From assembly GCA_035701285.1 (NCBI GenBank), contig DASSNT010000006.1, positions 22,840 to 86,839 of the forward strand: a DNA stretch of 64,000 bases, in the 5' to 3' direction. Position numbers and translations under genes: made by a program. Below, one piece after another: positions 9,096 to 18,158 of the stretch (within the stretch, counting starts at the first letter, position 1; each line of letters begins with the position of its first letter). Under the pieces are notes generated by a model that worked only from the letters and a program-made list of their open reading frames with translations, did no database searches and was not told where the DNA came from. This stretch comes from DASSBR01 sp035701285 (GTDB taxonomy: Bacteria > Pseudomonadota > Gammaproteobacteria > Natronospirales > DASSBR01).

Positions 9096-10320
9096 CCGGC
9101 CGAAGGTCAGCCGCTGCAGTCGCGGCCGGCGCCGTCAGCAATCGATCCAGCAGCGCCAGGTTGCTGTCCCAGCTGTAATGCTCGCGAACGAACTCGCGCA
9201 GCCGGAGATCCGGCGTAGCTGGGTCATGGCGGCCGACGGCTTCGACGACCGCTTCGGCAAATGCCTCCGGCTGCGAGGCAGTCGCCTGCTCGTGATCCGG
9301 AAACGCCTGTATGCCTTCGAAAGCTTCCGCCGTGCCGACCAGCGGAGTGCCCATCGCCAGCGCTTCGAGCACCTTGTTCTGGATTCCGCGCGCGATCCGG
9401 AGCGGCGCCACCGCGACGTGGGCGTACCTGATAAACGGCTTGACGTCCGTGACGCGGCCGGTGACGTGTATGCCGGGCCGAAAGCCAAGCGCTCGGACCG
9501 CGCGGGCCGGACGCGCGCCGACGATATAAAACCGCGCCTTGGGCATCCGCTCGATAATTCGCGGGAAGATTTCGTCGGCGAACCAGGCCACACCCTCGAC
9601 ATTGGCCCGGTAATCCATCATGCCGGTAAAGACGATGACGGGGGTGGCGGCCGGATATGGATTCTCCGCTACCAGAGCCGGATCAAACGAGTCGACGTCC
9701 ACGCCGTTGGAGATGCCATACACGTTGTCGCGCCCTCGTCCCGCCTGGGGATGGAAAAACGCGGCTTCCGCCGGCGATGCGAAAAGCGCTGCGTCGAAGT
9801 CTTCCGCTACACGTCGTTCAAAGCGGGCCAGCGCCCTGGCTTCGCGCGCATAAATAAAACGCGCCGGCCCTGCGACCGCTTTAGCATACTGCCGCCACTT
9901 TTCCGAATCGACGTCGACGAAATCCATGATGCGGCGCAGCCCGCTGCCCGCAGGCGCAAACTGCGCCACGCCCGACGAACAGGCGACGACCGCGGCAACC
10001 GAATGTTTCGCCAATACGCGCTCGACCCAGTTGCGCAATCGCCGGCTGCGATAGAAACGCACCGTTAACGGCTCCCCGGTCAACAGGCCGGCCAGGCTGC
10101 GCAGCCTGGCGAACCGCGGGTCGATATCAACGGCGCATACACTCGCGCACAGCTGCTGCAGTTCTTCCACATAGGGGCGATCGTCCGGATCATCGACAAA
10201 TGTGCCCAGGTGCACCCGATGCCGCGCCGCAAGATGCCTGAGCATGTGATACGAGCGAATCTTGTCGCCCTTGTCCGGCGGAAACGGAATGCGATGGCTG
10301 AGAAAAAGAATGTCGTCCAA
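9067..10320 (-). CDS. Exosortase A-associated glycosyltransferase (stp1-like)
   Basis: A 417-residue glycosyltransferase of the other PEP-CTERM/EpsH1-linked sugar transferase family. The N-terminus contains SHRIPFPPDKGDKIRSYH, the signature block of that family. The C-terminal half has VFTGMMDYRANVEGVAWFAD and VAPLRIARGIQNKVLEALAMG, the sugar-nucleotide site. The start is TTG at 10318-10320 because no ATG precedes the conserved motif after the FemAB stop 14 nt upstream. It sits immediately before the exosortase gene, with which it overlaps. Confidence 0.9.
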   Translation of the reverse strand: MDDILFLSHRIPFPPDKGDKIRSYHMLRHLAARHRVHLGTFVDDPDDRPYVEELQQLCASVCAVDIDPRFARLRSLAGLLTGEPLTVRFYRSRRLRNWVERVLAKHSVAAVVACSSGVAQFAPAGSGLRRIMDFVDVDSEKWRQYAKAVAGPARFIYAREARALARFERRVAEDFDAALFASPAEAAFFHPQAGRGRDNVYGISNGVDVDSFDPALVAENPYPAATPVIVFTGMMDYRANVEGVAWFADEIFPRIIERMPKARFYIVGARPARAVRALGFRPGIHVTGRVTDVKPFIRYAHVAVAPLRIARGIQNKVLEALAMGTPLVGTAEAFEGIQAFPDHEQATASQPEAFAEAVVEAVGRHDPATPDLRLREFVREHYSWDSNLALLDRLLTAPAATAAADLRPGVPAMEQQA

Positions 10321-10333
10321 CTTCAGACAGCCT

Positions 10334-11377
10334 CTATCCCAGGTTGCGGGCCAGCGGCGGCCCGATCAGCCGCGTCAGCGGCACCGGCAGGCGCTTCCAG
10401 GCGTTGATCAGCGGCCGGTATTTTGGATTCGTCGGACTCAGGTTCGGCACTTCCGCCGTGTTGATCAGCCGGTACTCGTAATGCAGCTGGCATGGCTCCC
10501 AGCCCCACAGCTCCTTGAACCGGCAGGAGCCGGACTCGCGCTTGCTCCGGCCGAAATCGATCAGCCGCGCGCCGCGCTCGCAGGCGCGCGCCATCAGGTT
10601 CCAGTACAGGTAGTCGTTGGCCGCGAGATCGCGTGCGGCCTTCGTACCGCCGCCGTAATAAACGAGCATTTCGTCGCGGAAGAAAAAACTCATCATGCTG
10701 CTGACGACCTGGCCGTCGTGCCTGATGCGCAGAATTTCGCAGTCGTCGCCGAACTCGTCTTTCAGCAGCCTGAAATAGCGCCGCGGATATACCGGTGTGC
10801 CGAGATTGCGGACCATTTCGGCGTAAACCGAATAATGGCCGTCGACCTCCGGATGAACGTCGGCTGACAGGCCATTGCGCCGGCCTCGCCGAACCATGTT
10901 GCGGCGTTTGCCGGACAGCGCCTTGAAGTTCGCATCCGGATCGGGATCGATCGGCACGCGGAAGGTGACGTACAAATCTTTCGACGGCCAGCCGCGTCCG
11001 CCGGAATCGATATTGCGCATCTCGAGGTAGTCGACACGCAGTTCGCGCGCCAGCCTCTCGGCAGCGGCGACCAGCGCGTCGGCGGCATCGCCGGCAATGG
11101 CGGCTACACCACCGTAGCTGCAAAAAGGCGTCGAAACGAGCGCGTTACTGAACAGCCGGCTGCGAACATGAAACAGCGGCAGCACGCCACCGATCGCGCC
11201 ATCGCGTTCAGCGTAGAGATAATGGCTGGCATGGCCGTAGGCCCGGTGGATGACATTGCGCCAGCCGGAGAGATGAAAAAACGTTGCCGATGCGGCGCTC
11301 AGGACAAAATCGTCCCAGCGCGATTCGTCGTTCGCGGTCAGCGCCTTGACACACCATCCTGCAGTGCTATCGGCCAT
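10334..11377 (-). CDS. FemAB-like protein of the exosortase A system
   Basis: A 347-residue GNAT-fold protein of the FemAB family variant found beside exosortase A. Visible features are the N-terminal FFHLSGWRNVIHRAYGH segment, YLEMRNIDS, and the C-terminal DFGRSKRESGSCRFKELWG. FemAB enzymes transfer aminoacyl groups from tRNA in peptidoglycan synthesis. In this locus the acceptor may be a sugar or polysaccharide, which has not been shown. It lies between the deacetylase and glycosyltransferase genes on the same strand. Confidence 0.87.
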   Translation of the reverse strand: MADSTAGWCVKALTANDESRWDDFVLSAASATFFHLSGWRNVIHRAYGHASHYLYAERDGAIGGVLPLFHVRSRLFSNALVSTPFCSYGGVAAIAGDAADALVAAAERLARELRVDYLEMRNIDSGGRGWPSKDLYVTFRVPIDPDPDANFKALSGKRRNMVRRGRRNGLSADVHPEVDGHYSVYAEMVRNLGTPVYPRRYFRLLKDEFGDDCEILRIRHDGQVVSSMMSFFFRDEMLVYYGGGTKAARDLAANDYLYWNLMARACERGARLIDFGRSKRESGSCRFKELWGWEPCQLHYEYRLINTAEVPNLSPTNPKYRPLINAWKRLPVPLTRLIGPPLARNLG

Positions 11378-11412
11378 ACAATCCCTTGTGTTGTTGAAAT
11401 TTCGCGCTCAGT

Positions 11413-12330
11413 TCAAGCGTGCAGCGGAACGGCCTCGGCGCGGCCCAGCACGACTGCCGGGTAGCGGCTTGCGTCCTCGAGAAACACGCGATCCATGCGG
11501 TCCCATGTGAAGTCGTCGAGCAGCCGGGCGACCTTGCCCTCCATCCGCCGCAGGTTGACGTAGTGGCGGAATCTCGACTTCAACCGCGCCCGCACGCGCG
11601 GCTGCGCCGGGTCGATTTCCCACGGATGAAAATAAAATACGCCGGCGTGCCGGTCGTTACGGTTCACCCGCTTGAGCGCCCACTTGAACGGCTCGTACGG
11701 GAGCAGCCGGAAATAACCGCCGCCGCCGCACGGCCACGTGCGACCGGCGAGGCGAACCGTCGTCACCGGTATTTCCAGCAAACCGCCAGCGGTCGGATGA
11801 AACGGAAACCGCGGCGCCGCCGGCATGCCGTACAGGTCGTGCCGGATCGGAAACACGCTGGAACTGTAGCGGTAGCCGGCCGACTCGAGCACGTCGAGCG
11901 CCCAGAGCGTCGTCGCTCCGATCGAGTAACTGGGCGCGCGGTAACCGGTGACCGGCTCGCCGACAATGTCTTCCAGAATCGATTTCGCCCGCGTAACGTC
12001 GTCGCGGAATTCGCGCGGCGACTGCTGCGTGACGCGCCTGTGCGCGTAGCCGTGGCTCGCAACCTCGTGACCTTCGGCCGCCATCCGCCGCACGAGCGCC
12101 GGATGGCGTTCCGCCACCCACGCGAGCACGAAAAACGTCGCCTTGATCTGCCGCTGCGCAAACAGGTCGAGAATCCGGCTGGTATTGGCGTCGACGCGCC
12201 GTGGCATGCTGGCCCAGTCGCGTCGGGCGATATACGGCTCCAGCGCAGAGACCTGGAAGTAGTCCTCCACGTCGACCGTCATTGCGTTGACGATCGGGTT
12301 TGCCGAAGATGCCGCCAGCCGGGATTCCAT
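11413..12330 (-). CDS. Exosortase A-associated polysaccharide deacetylase
   Basis: A 305-residue NodB-fold deacetylase, expected to remove acetyl groups from N-acetylated sugars of the exopolysaccharide. The motif VDVEDYF (residues 19-25) holds the catalytic and metal-binding aspartates, and ASHGYAHRRV (91-100) holds metal ligands His93 and His97. GYRAPSYSI and FYFHPWEID supply the remaining active-site segments. There is no obvious signal peptide, so it may act in the cytoplasm. Its ATG overlaps the ATPase stop as TGATG. Confidence 0.92.
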   Translation of the reverse strand: MESRLAASSANPIVNAMTVDVEDYFQVSALEPYIARRDWASMPRRVDANTSRILDLFAQRQIKATFFVLAWVAERHPALVRRMAAEGHEVASHGYAHRRVTQQSPREFRDDVTRAKSILEDIVGEPVTGYRAPSYSIGATTLWALDVLESAGYRYSSSVFPIRHDLYGMPAAPRFPFHPTAGGLLEIPVTTVRLAGRTWPCGGGGYFRLLPYEPFKWALKRVNRNDRHAGVFYFHPWEIDPAQPRVRARLKSRFRHYVNLRRMEGKVARLLDDFTWDRMDRVFLEDASRYPAVVLGRAEAVPLHA

Positions 12331-13424
12331 CAGAGGCTGCCATCCTGTGACTGGCGATACTGCAGATCGTCGTCGCGCGGCACTTCGTCCGCTTCGGCGC
12401 CATTGGCCGCGACGCTGCCGTTCCGCCGGGTGCCCGGGCCGGGCACGACCCGTCGGTTCATGCTCTTGAGCAGGAAATTGAGCTTGCGGTCGAGCGCCTC
12501 GATCTGCTCCTCGATCGGCCGCATCTGCACTTGCTGCGTCCGGGCCGCCGGAGCGGCGGGCATAGGAGGGGCGGATGCAAAAGCCTCCGCCTCCGGCTCG
12601 GCCGACTCGCCACCTATTTCCTCGTTCATTTCGTCGATCACCGCCTGCATATTGGCGCGATCGATAAAATGCAGCTCTTCGAGATAGCCGTAGAGCAGCG
12701 CGCGATCCATCAGCATGTTGACGCGCCGCGGCACGCCACCGCTCCAGCTGTGCACCAGTTCAAAGACATCCGGCGCGAGACCGGGCGCGTTGCGCCAGCC
12801 GGCCGCGCGCAGGCGATAAATGATGTAGTTCCGCGTTTCCTCGGCCGACAGCGGCTCGAGCTTGTACCACGCAATGACGCGCTGCTTGAGCTGCTCCATG
12901 TGGCCGTTGCGCACAGTGGCCAGCAACTCGGTCTGGCCAACCAGGAAAATCTGCACCAGCGCCCGCCCGGCGACTTCCATATTCGACAGTACGCGCAGTT
13001 CCTCGAGCGCCGCCGTCGTCAGCGTCTGCGCTTCGTCAACGATCAGCAACGCGCCCTCGCCCTGCTGACAACTCAGCAGCAGGTCGCGCTTGAGATCTTC
13101 CAGCAACTGCACCTTGCCGCGCCCGTCGATGTTCTGCCCAAAGGCCGCCGCGACCGCCGGAATGACATCGGGCGCATCGAGATTGGCCGACGCGATGTTC
13201 GCCGTCAGCATGTGGCGCCCGGACAACTCCTTGTAGAGCGCCTGGATCAGCAGCGTCTTGCCGGTGCCGACGTTACCCGTGATAACGACGAAGCCCTCGC
13301 GCTGTTCGAGCCCGTACAACAGGTACGACAGCGCGCGCTTGTGGCCGGTGCTCGGAAACAGGAAGCGGACGTCCGGCGTGAGCTGGAAAGGCTTTCCGTT
13401 CAGTTTGTAAAAGTCTTGATACAT
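12330..13424 (-). CDS. Exosortase A-associated AAA ATPase (ExeA-like)
   Basis: A 364-residue ATPase. It starts MYQDFYKLNGKPFQLTPD, the ExeA/GspA-like N-terminus; Walker A is GNVGTGKT (50-57) and Walker B is LLIVDEAQTL near residue 120. The C-terminal part from about 270 is acidic and proline/alanine-rich. The family is a fixed member of PEP-CTERM/exosortase A loci, where it may power assembly or export. Start and stop codons overlap both neighbours as TGATG. Confidence 0.9.
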   Translation of the reverse strand: MYQDFYKLNGKPFQLTPDVRFLFPSTGHKRALSYLLYGLEQREGFVVITGNVGTGKTLLIQALYKELSGRHMLTANIASANLDAPDVIPAVAAAFGQNIDGRGKVQLLEDLKRDLLLSCQQGEGALLIVDEAQTLTTAALEELRVLSNMEVAGRALVQIFLVGQTELLATVRNGHMEQLKQRVIAWYKLEPLSAEETRNYIIYRLRAAGWRNAPGLAPDVFELVHSWSGGVPRRVNMLMDRALLYGYLEELHFIDRANMQAVIDEMNEEIGGESAEPEAEAFASAPPMPAAPAARTQQVQMRPIEEQIEALDRKLNFLLKSMNRRVVPGPGTRRNGSVAANGAEADEVPRDDDLQYRQSQDGSL

Positions 13425-14836
13425 CAGAAGTGTTTGGTGACCTCAAGCAGAATGGTGTTGACCCGATAGCCCTGGCCTCGAATCGTGTTGCGCTTTTCGT
13501 TCCTTGCGGCGACGCGCATGCTCAATGTCCGGCCGAGCTTATGGCTCCATGCAATCTGGCTGCGGTAGTAGTAGTTGATCTGGCCGTCGCGGAACTCGTA
13601 GCGCCGATAGCTGTAGGACGGCACCAGCGAGTCGCGCGTGCCCATGGCGAACTCCCACGCTATGCGGCCGCCCTGCACGTGGTCGTTTTCCGCCAGCTCG
13701 ACGTAATTGCGGTGCTCGTCGTACAAACGCACCCGGATCTGGCTGTCCGACAGGTCGAATGCAACGTTCAGCGCGGCCCGCTTGAGCACGAACACGCGCC
13801 GGTTGCGAAGCGACGGCAACTCGGCATAGGAAAAATAAGGCGACTCTATCGCCGTAGTGGGCTGCCGGCCGAGCAGCAGCCGATTGTAGTTCGTCGGCTC
13901 CTCGAGATAAGAGACGTCGGTGTGAATGTCCGCGCCATCATGATGCCAGCTGAACTGATACGACGCGCCGAAGAAACGGTGGCCATAGAGGATTTCCAGT
14001 CGATCCTTTTCCGCTTGCCAGCGGACGCCGGCGTTCCAGAACGTCGAACCCAGTTCGTCTATCGCGCCGTTCGGCAAGAACTGGTTTTCCTTGCCGACAT
14101 TCGCAACCAGCGCCGTTCGTGCCGAGACGTGGTACTGCAGACCTAGACGGGCCTGCTTGAAGGACAGGTCGCGCCCGCGGTCGGGGTTGATCTCCTGGTC
14201 GAGATAAAACAGGTCATACGTCAGATCACCATACTGCGGCTGGCGCGCGAGCAGAAAGCTGTAGGTGTTGCTGGTGATGTCAGGAATGTCGCTCGAGTAA
14301 TAAACGCGGCCGTATCCATACCGCAGGGTCGCGACGCCAACGCTGCCGAAGTCGTGTTGGAGGTAAGGGCTGATCGTTGTCGCCGACAGGCCGGTACGGT
14401 TGGTGCCGCCGAACAGGTTATTCCGCCCGCCGGTTCTTTCCGGATCAATGACCTGATGGTCGTAAATCGTCCGGCCATTGATGAAAAACCAATCCTCTAT
14501 TGCCTCGAGCGTCGCGTTGGCATTGAGCTGGCTGTACGCGTGATTCATATCGCTGTGATCGGCATACACGAGCCCCTGCAGGCGATAGTCGACATTCGCT
14601 GTCAGCCGTGGCGCGGCATAATCAAGCCGCAGCCCGGGCTCGATTTCGGTGATGAAATCGTCCTCGCGGGGCTCGCCGGGCGGAGCGAGAAGAAGATTGT
14701 CGGTATAAAACTCGCCCACCGTCACAAACGGGTCCAGGTTGAGTACGCCAGCGCGCGCATGCGACAGCGGCCACGCCGAGCCGAGCACCACCAGCAGGAT
14801 GACGCTCTTGCGCCGTGATCGCGCCGCATCAAACAT
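13424..14836 (-). CDS. Exosortase A-associated outer-membrane beta-barrel protein
   Basis: A 470-residue outer-membrane protein of the PEP-CTERM-associated family, likely part of the export channel. The ATG at 14834-14836 gives a clean signal peptide: basic RSRRK, hydrophobic VILLVVLGSAWPL, then a predicted cleavage after SHARA. The mature protein alternates aromatic and polar residues as in beta-strands and ends in HF, typical of barrels. The open frame extends 20 codons further upstream into the kinase tyrosine tail, which is rejected. It overlaps the kinase stop by 8 nt. Confidence 0.85.
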   Translation of the reverse strand: MFDAARSRRKSVILLVVLGSAWPLSHARAGVLNLDPFVTVGEFYTDNLLLAPPGEPREDDFITEIEPGLRLDYAAPRLTANVDYRLQGLVYADHSDMNHAYSQLNANATLEAIEDWFFINGRTIYDHQVIDPERTGGRNNLFGGTNRTGLSATTISPYLQHDFGSVGVATLRYGYGRVYYSSDIPDITSNTYSFLLARQPQYGDLTYDLFYLDQEINPDRGRDLSFKQARLGLQYHVSARTALVANVGKENQFLPNGAIDELGSTFWNAGVRWQAEKDRLEILYGHRFFGASYQFSWHHDGADIHTDVSYLEEPTNYNRLLLGRQPTTAIESPYFSYAELPSLRNRRVFVLKRAALNVAFDLSDSQIRVRLYDEHRNYVELAENDHVQGGRIAWEFAMGTRDSLVPSYSYRRYEFRDGQINYYYRSQIAWSHKLGRTLSMRVAARNEKRNTIRGQGYRVNTILLEVTKHF

Positions 14837-15770
14837 GCTGCGGACCGCCTTTGCTGTAGTACCCGCCGTAGTAGTAGTTGCCGTAGCGTTTTCCATCTCC
14901 CCCGCCCCTGGCGAAGTTCAGCACCATGTTGATCGACTTGTCGGCGTCCAGCGTCTCCACGCCGGCCTTCACCGTCTGCTGAGATGTGCGGCCCGCCGCC
15001 ACGACGACGACGATTTGACCCATCGCGGCCGCGAGCACCTGCGCTTCGGAGGTGGCGAGCAGCGGCGGTGAGTCGAAGACGATGATGCAGTTCGGCATCG
15101 ACCGGGTGATCTCGTCGAGCACGTGATCCATGCGCCGACTGGCGAGCAGCTCAGTGCTGATGGTGTTCCACTGGCCTGCCGGCAGCACTTTCAGCCGCGG
15201 TACGTCGGTTTGCGCCACCACGTTTTCGAGCTGGAGCCGCTCATTACCCAACAGGTCCAGCAGCCCCGGTCGATCCTCCATGTTGAGAATTCTCGTCATG
15301 TCGCACTTTGCGACATCGCCGTCGATCAGCAGCGCCGTGTAATCCCGTTCCAGCGCAATGCTGAGGGCAAGATTAAACGAGGTGAACGTCTTGCCTTCTC
15401 CCGGCACGGAACTGGCGACCATGATGCGCCGGCCGTTTGTTACCTGCGTCGCTCCCTTGCCGGTGATATTGGCGAGCAGCGGCCGCTTGATGCGCCGGTA
15501 CTGATCCGCGATGTGCCCGCTGTTGTCTTCCGACGGGTACATGCCGGCGTCGCGCAGTGACTCGAAATCGATGTGCACTGCATCGGCACCGCGGTCACTG
15601 CCGATCGGAACCACCGGCGTCGCCGGCCGAACCGTTGCGCCCGAATCCGCGTCCGCGACCGGTCGGGCGACTGGCTCGGGTCGACTGAAGGCTTCCTGTT
15701 GCACGGGCTCCGGACGCATGCCCGGGTGAGTCGTTTTCAGCTTATCTACGGCCTTTTCGACAATACTCAT
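14829..15770 (-). CDS. Exosortase A-associated tyrosine autokinase
   Basis: A 313-residue BY-kinase (CpsD/Wzc cytoplasmic domain type) that controls polysaccharide chain length and export through autophosphorylation. Walker A is in SSVPGEGKTFTS, Walker A' is LLIDGDVAKCDM, and Walker B is IVFDSPPLL. The C-terminus carries a tyrosine cluster, RYGNYYYGGYYS, the expected phosphorylation tail. The start is ATG at 15768-15770, which overlaps the chain-length gene stop as ATGA; the longer frame would need a TTG. The matching membrane partner is encoded just upstream. Confidence 0.93.
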   Translation of the reverse strand: MSIVEKAVDKLKTTHPGMRPEPVQQEAFSRPEPVARPVADADSGATVRPATPVVPIGSDRGADAVHIDFESLRDAGMYPSEDNSGHIADQYRRIKRPLLANITGKGATQVTNGRRIMVASSVPGEGKTFTSFNLALSIALERDYTALLIDGDVAKCDMTRILNMEDRPGLLDLLGNERLQLENVVAQTDVPRLKVLPAGQWNTISTELLASRRMDHVLDEITRSMPNCIIVFDSPPLLATSEAQVLAAAMGQIVVVVAAGRTSQQTVKAGVETLDADKSINMVLNFARGGGDGKRYGNYYYGGYYSKGGPQHV

Positions 15771-17329
15771 ACCTGCCAACTCCCTGGCAAAAGTCCTTGC
15801 ACCATATGGGTGATCTGGGTCTGGAACGCGAGGGCGCCGCCAAATACCAGCGCCAACAACAGAATGCCTGCCGCGAAGGTCACCACCTCCGCTCTCATCA
15901 AATGTCTTTCAGCGCTGCTCAAGGCGACGCTGACAGCGCCGAGCACCGGCCGCCCGAGCACATCCTTGAGCGTTTCGCGGTCCATGAAGACCGGCCGGAC
16001 CTGATGCAGGAACAGCGCGAAAACGGCACCTGCACCGAGGCTGAACACGAGCACTAAACTCAAGTAGATGGCGCGCGGCGGGCCGCTCGTGATCAACGGA
16101 ACGACCGGGGGCTCAATAATGCGGAAATTCAGATTATTGCCGCTGTGCGAAGCCTCCTGTGACATTTCCGCCTTGTTCAACCGCTGCAGCAGATTCTGGT
16201 ATTGCGCCTTTGTCACCGCGGAATCGCGTGTCAGACTGGCAAGCTGGGCTTCAAGGTCGGTGACCTTGTCAGCCTTGGTTTCGAGTTTGGCGATCTGATC
16301 CTTCTGCCGCGCGATTTTGGATTCCAGCGTGTTGATCTTGATCTTCGCGTTATACAGTTCGGTCTGCATGCTCTGGTAGACCGGGTTGCTGATATCGGCG
16401 ACGGCGTACTCACCGCCACCTTGCTTGATGGTTTCCCTCTTTTGCTCCAACTGGCTGATCATGTCCTTGATCGCAATGACATCCGGGTAATTCGGCGTGT
16501 ATCGCAACAGCAGGCCATTCAACTTCTCGCGATACGCGGCAATCTGTTTATTAATGGCCTCGACCTGCGGATTCAGCGTAAGAGACGCGGTGCCGTTCTT
16601 GATCGCATCAAGCTGATTCTGAATCGACTGCTTTTGCGACTGGGCCACCTGAAGTTGTTCTTTCAGGCTTGCCAGCCCCTGTTGCGCGCCTTGCAGACGG
16701 CTGAAGTAGTCGCCGCCGCCCTGCCCCGGTATCAGACCTAGATGCGCTTTCTTGAACTCGGCCAGGCGCTGATCAGCCGCCTGCAGCCGCCGACGGTATT
16801 CCTTGATCTGACGCTGCAGAAAATTCTGAGCGGCGCCGGAACTTTGCATATTGCCGCCGAGCGTATTGCTCATCAGGATGTTCAGCACCGCCTGCACGAC
16901 GTTTTGCGCCATTTGCGGATCCGGGCTGGTATAGCTGATTGCATACAGGTTCTGGCGACCGCCACCGGTCACCTCGATCCGGTCCTGCAATCGGGTGAGC
17001 AACTCGTCCATCTCCTTTGGATTGGACGCGCGAAGGTTGAGACCGGTCTCACGGGCCACTTTTTCCAAGTTCGGCCGGCTCAGCAGTGTCTGCGCCACGA
17101 GCTGGACACGATCGTGGATGTCCGGCTGGATCGCCAGGCCCTTCAGCAGCGGCGTCAACATCGACTCGGTGTCGGCGTAGACGCGGGTGTGCGCTTCGTA
17201 TTGGTCCGGCATGCTGTAAACCACGATCCAGCCGCCGACGGCGACGATCCACGCTACCAGCAATGCGTACCAGCGAAACCGCCACGCGCCGCGCGCCTGC
17301 GAAATCACTTGTGCAAGTATTTCATCCAT
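15767..17329 (-). CDS. Wzz/GumC-like polysaccharide chain-length determinant
   Basis: A 520-residue inner-membrane polysaccharide co-polymerase of the PEP-CTERM-associated type. An N-terminal transmembrane segment (about residues 20-42, ending VVYSMPDQYEA) is followed by a long periplasmic region with extended coiled coil (roughly 160-400). Near the C-terminus is IIEPPVVPLITSGPP, the proline-rich motif before the transmembrane segment, and a last hydrophobic segment close to the end. It probably works with the tyrosine kinase whose start overlaps its stop. The ATG at 17327-17329 is preferred over one nine codons upstream because it follows an AAGGG element. Confidence 0.9.
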   Translation of the reverse strand: MDEILAQVISQARGAWRFRWYALLVAWIVAVGGWIVVYSMPDQYEAHTRVYADTESMLTPLLKGLAIQPDIHDRVQLVAQTLLSRPNLEKVARETGLNLRASNPKEMDELLTRLQDRIEVTGGGRQNLYAISYTSPDPQMAQNVVQAVLNILMSNTLGGNMQSSGAAQNFLQRQIKEYRRRLQAADQRLAEFKKAHLGLIPGQGGGDYFSRLQGAQQGLASLKEQLQVAQSQKQSIQNQLDAIKNGTASLTLNPQVEAINKQIAAYREKLNGLLLRYTPNYPDVIAIKDMISQLEQKRETIKQGGGEYAVADISNPVYQSMQTELYNAKIKINTLESKIARQKDQIAKLETKADKVTDLEAQLASLTRDSAVTKAQYQNLLQRLNKAEMSQEASHSGNNLNFRIIEPPVVPLITSGPPRAIYLSLVLVFSLGAGAVFALFLHQVRPVFMDRETLKDVLGRPVLGAVSVALSSAERHLMRAEVVTFAAGILLLALVFGGALAFQTQITHMVQGLLPGSWQV

Positions 17330-17413
17330 GAAAAGGGCCCTTTGCCAGTCGGGCACAGCCGCGGTCGGCTCTATTGCCTGGCCGCGCCGCGAAACAGTGC
17401 CGGTTCATGATCT

Positions 17414-18034
17414 TCAGAATGCGGATTTGGGGATGATGAGAATATCGCCCGGACGCATGGCGACATTATCTTCCGTGTCGCCTTCCAGCAGGTCTTCGAG
17501 ATAGACCGGAAACGTAATCTTCTTGTTGTCGATTCGCCGGATAATCTTGGCGTCGTTGCCATCCGCATACGGAGTCAGCCCGCCGACTTCGATCAACACG
17601 TCCAGCAAAGTCATGCCGCGCCGGTACGACAGGGCCTGCGGCTTGGTCGCCTCCCCGACCACGCGCACCTGTTCGGCAAAAGAGCCCACGGCCTTGGTAA
17701 CGATGACAGTCACGATCGGCTGGCGGATGTACGTAGCCAGCGCCTCTTCCAGGTCGTTTCCAAGCTGCGCCGGCGTTTTGCCGGCCGCCTGCATTTCCTG
17801 CACCAGCGGGATGGAAATGCGCCCGTCCGGGCGCACCGGCACGGTGACGGTCAGGTCGGGGTTGTTGCGGACGTAGATTTCAAGGACATCGCCCGGGCCG
17901 ATGATGTAGGTGGCGGGCGTATCTATAGGCGCCATGGCGGCCGGAGGGGGAGTACTGGCGCAGGCGCCCAAAAGAACCGCAAGGAAGGGGAAAGTCAGCC
18001 ATACAGTCCATTTAAAGCTTTTCACTCGCATCAT
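17414..18034 (-). CDS. Polysaccharide export lipoprotein (Wza/BexD family)
   Basis: A 206-residue outer-membrane polysaccharide secretin. The signal peptide ends in lipobox LLGAC, followed by ASTPPPAA. The poly-export domain begins at YIIGPGDVLEIYV and continues with VRPDGRISIPLV; a SLBB-like domain follows (VRVVGEATKPQALSY and the C-terminal GDILIIPKSAF). The start chosen is the ATG at 18032-18034, 9 nt after an AAGG sequence; ATGs further upstream lack such spacing. It is shorter than E. coli Wza, as usual for exosortase A loci. Confidence 0.92.
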   Translation of the reverse strand: MMRVKSFKWTVWLTFPFLAVLLGACASTPPPAAMAPIDTPATYIIGPGDVLEIYVRNNPDLTVTVPVRPDGRISIPLVQEMQAAGKTPAQLGNDLEEALATYIRQPIVTVIVTKAVGSFAEQVRVVGEATKPQALSYRRGMTLLDVLIEVGGLTPYADGNDAKIIRRIDNKKITFPVYLEDLLEGDTEDNVAMRPGDILIIPKSAF

Positions 18035-18158
18035 GCGATACATCCTTGTTGCTATACATTTGTCAGGCCTGCACCCCAGCAGGCGCCCAAAGAATAACAT
18101 GGCCCGGGACAAAAACCAGCAGGGTAATTACCATAATCATTGTCGGACTACTGAACAC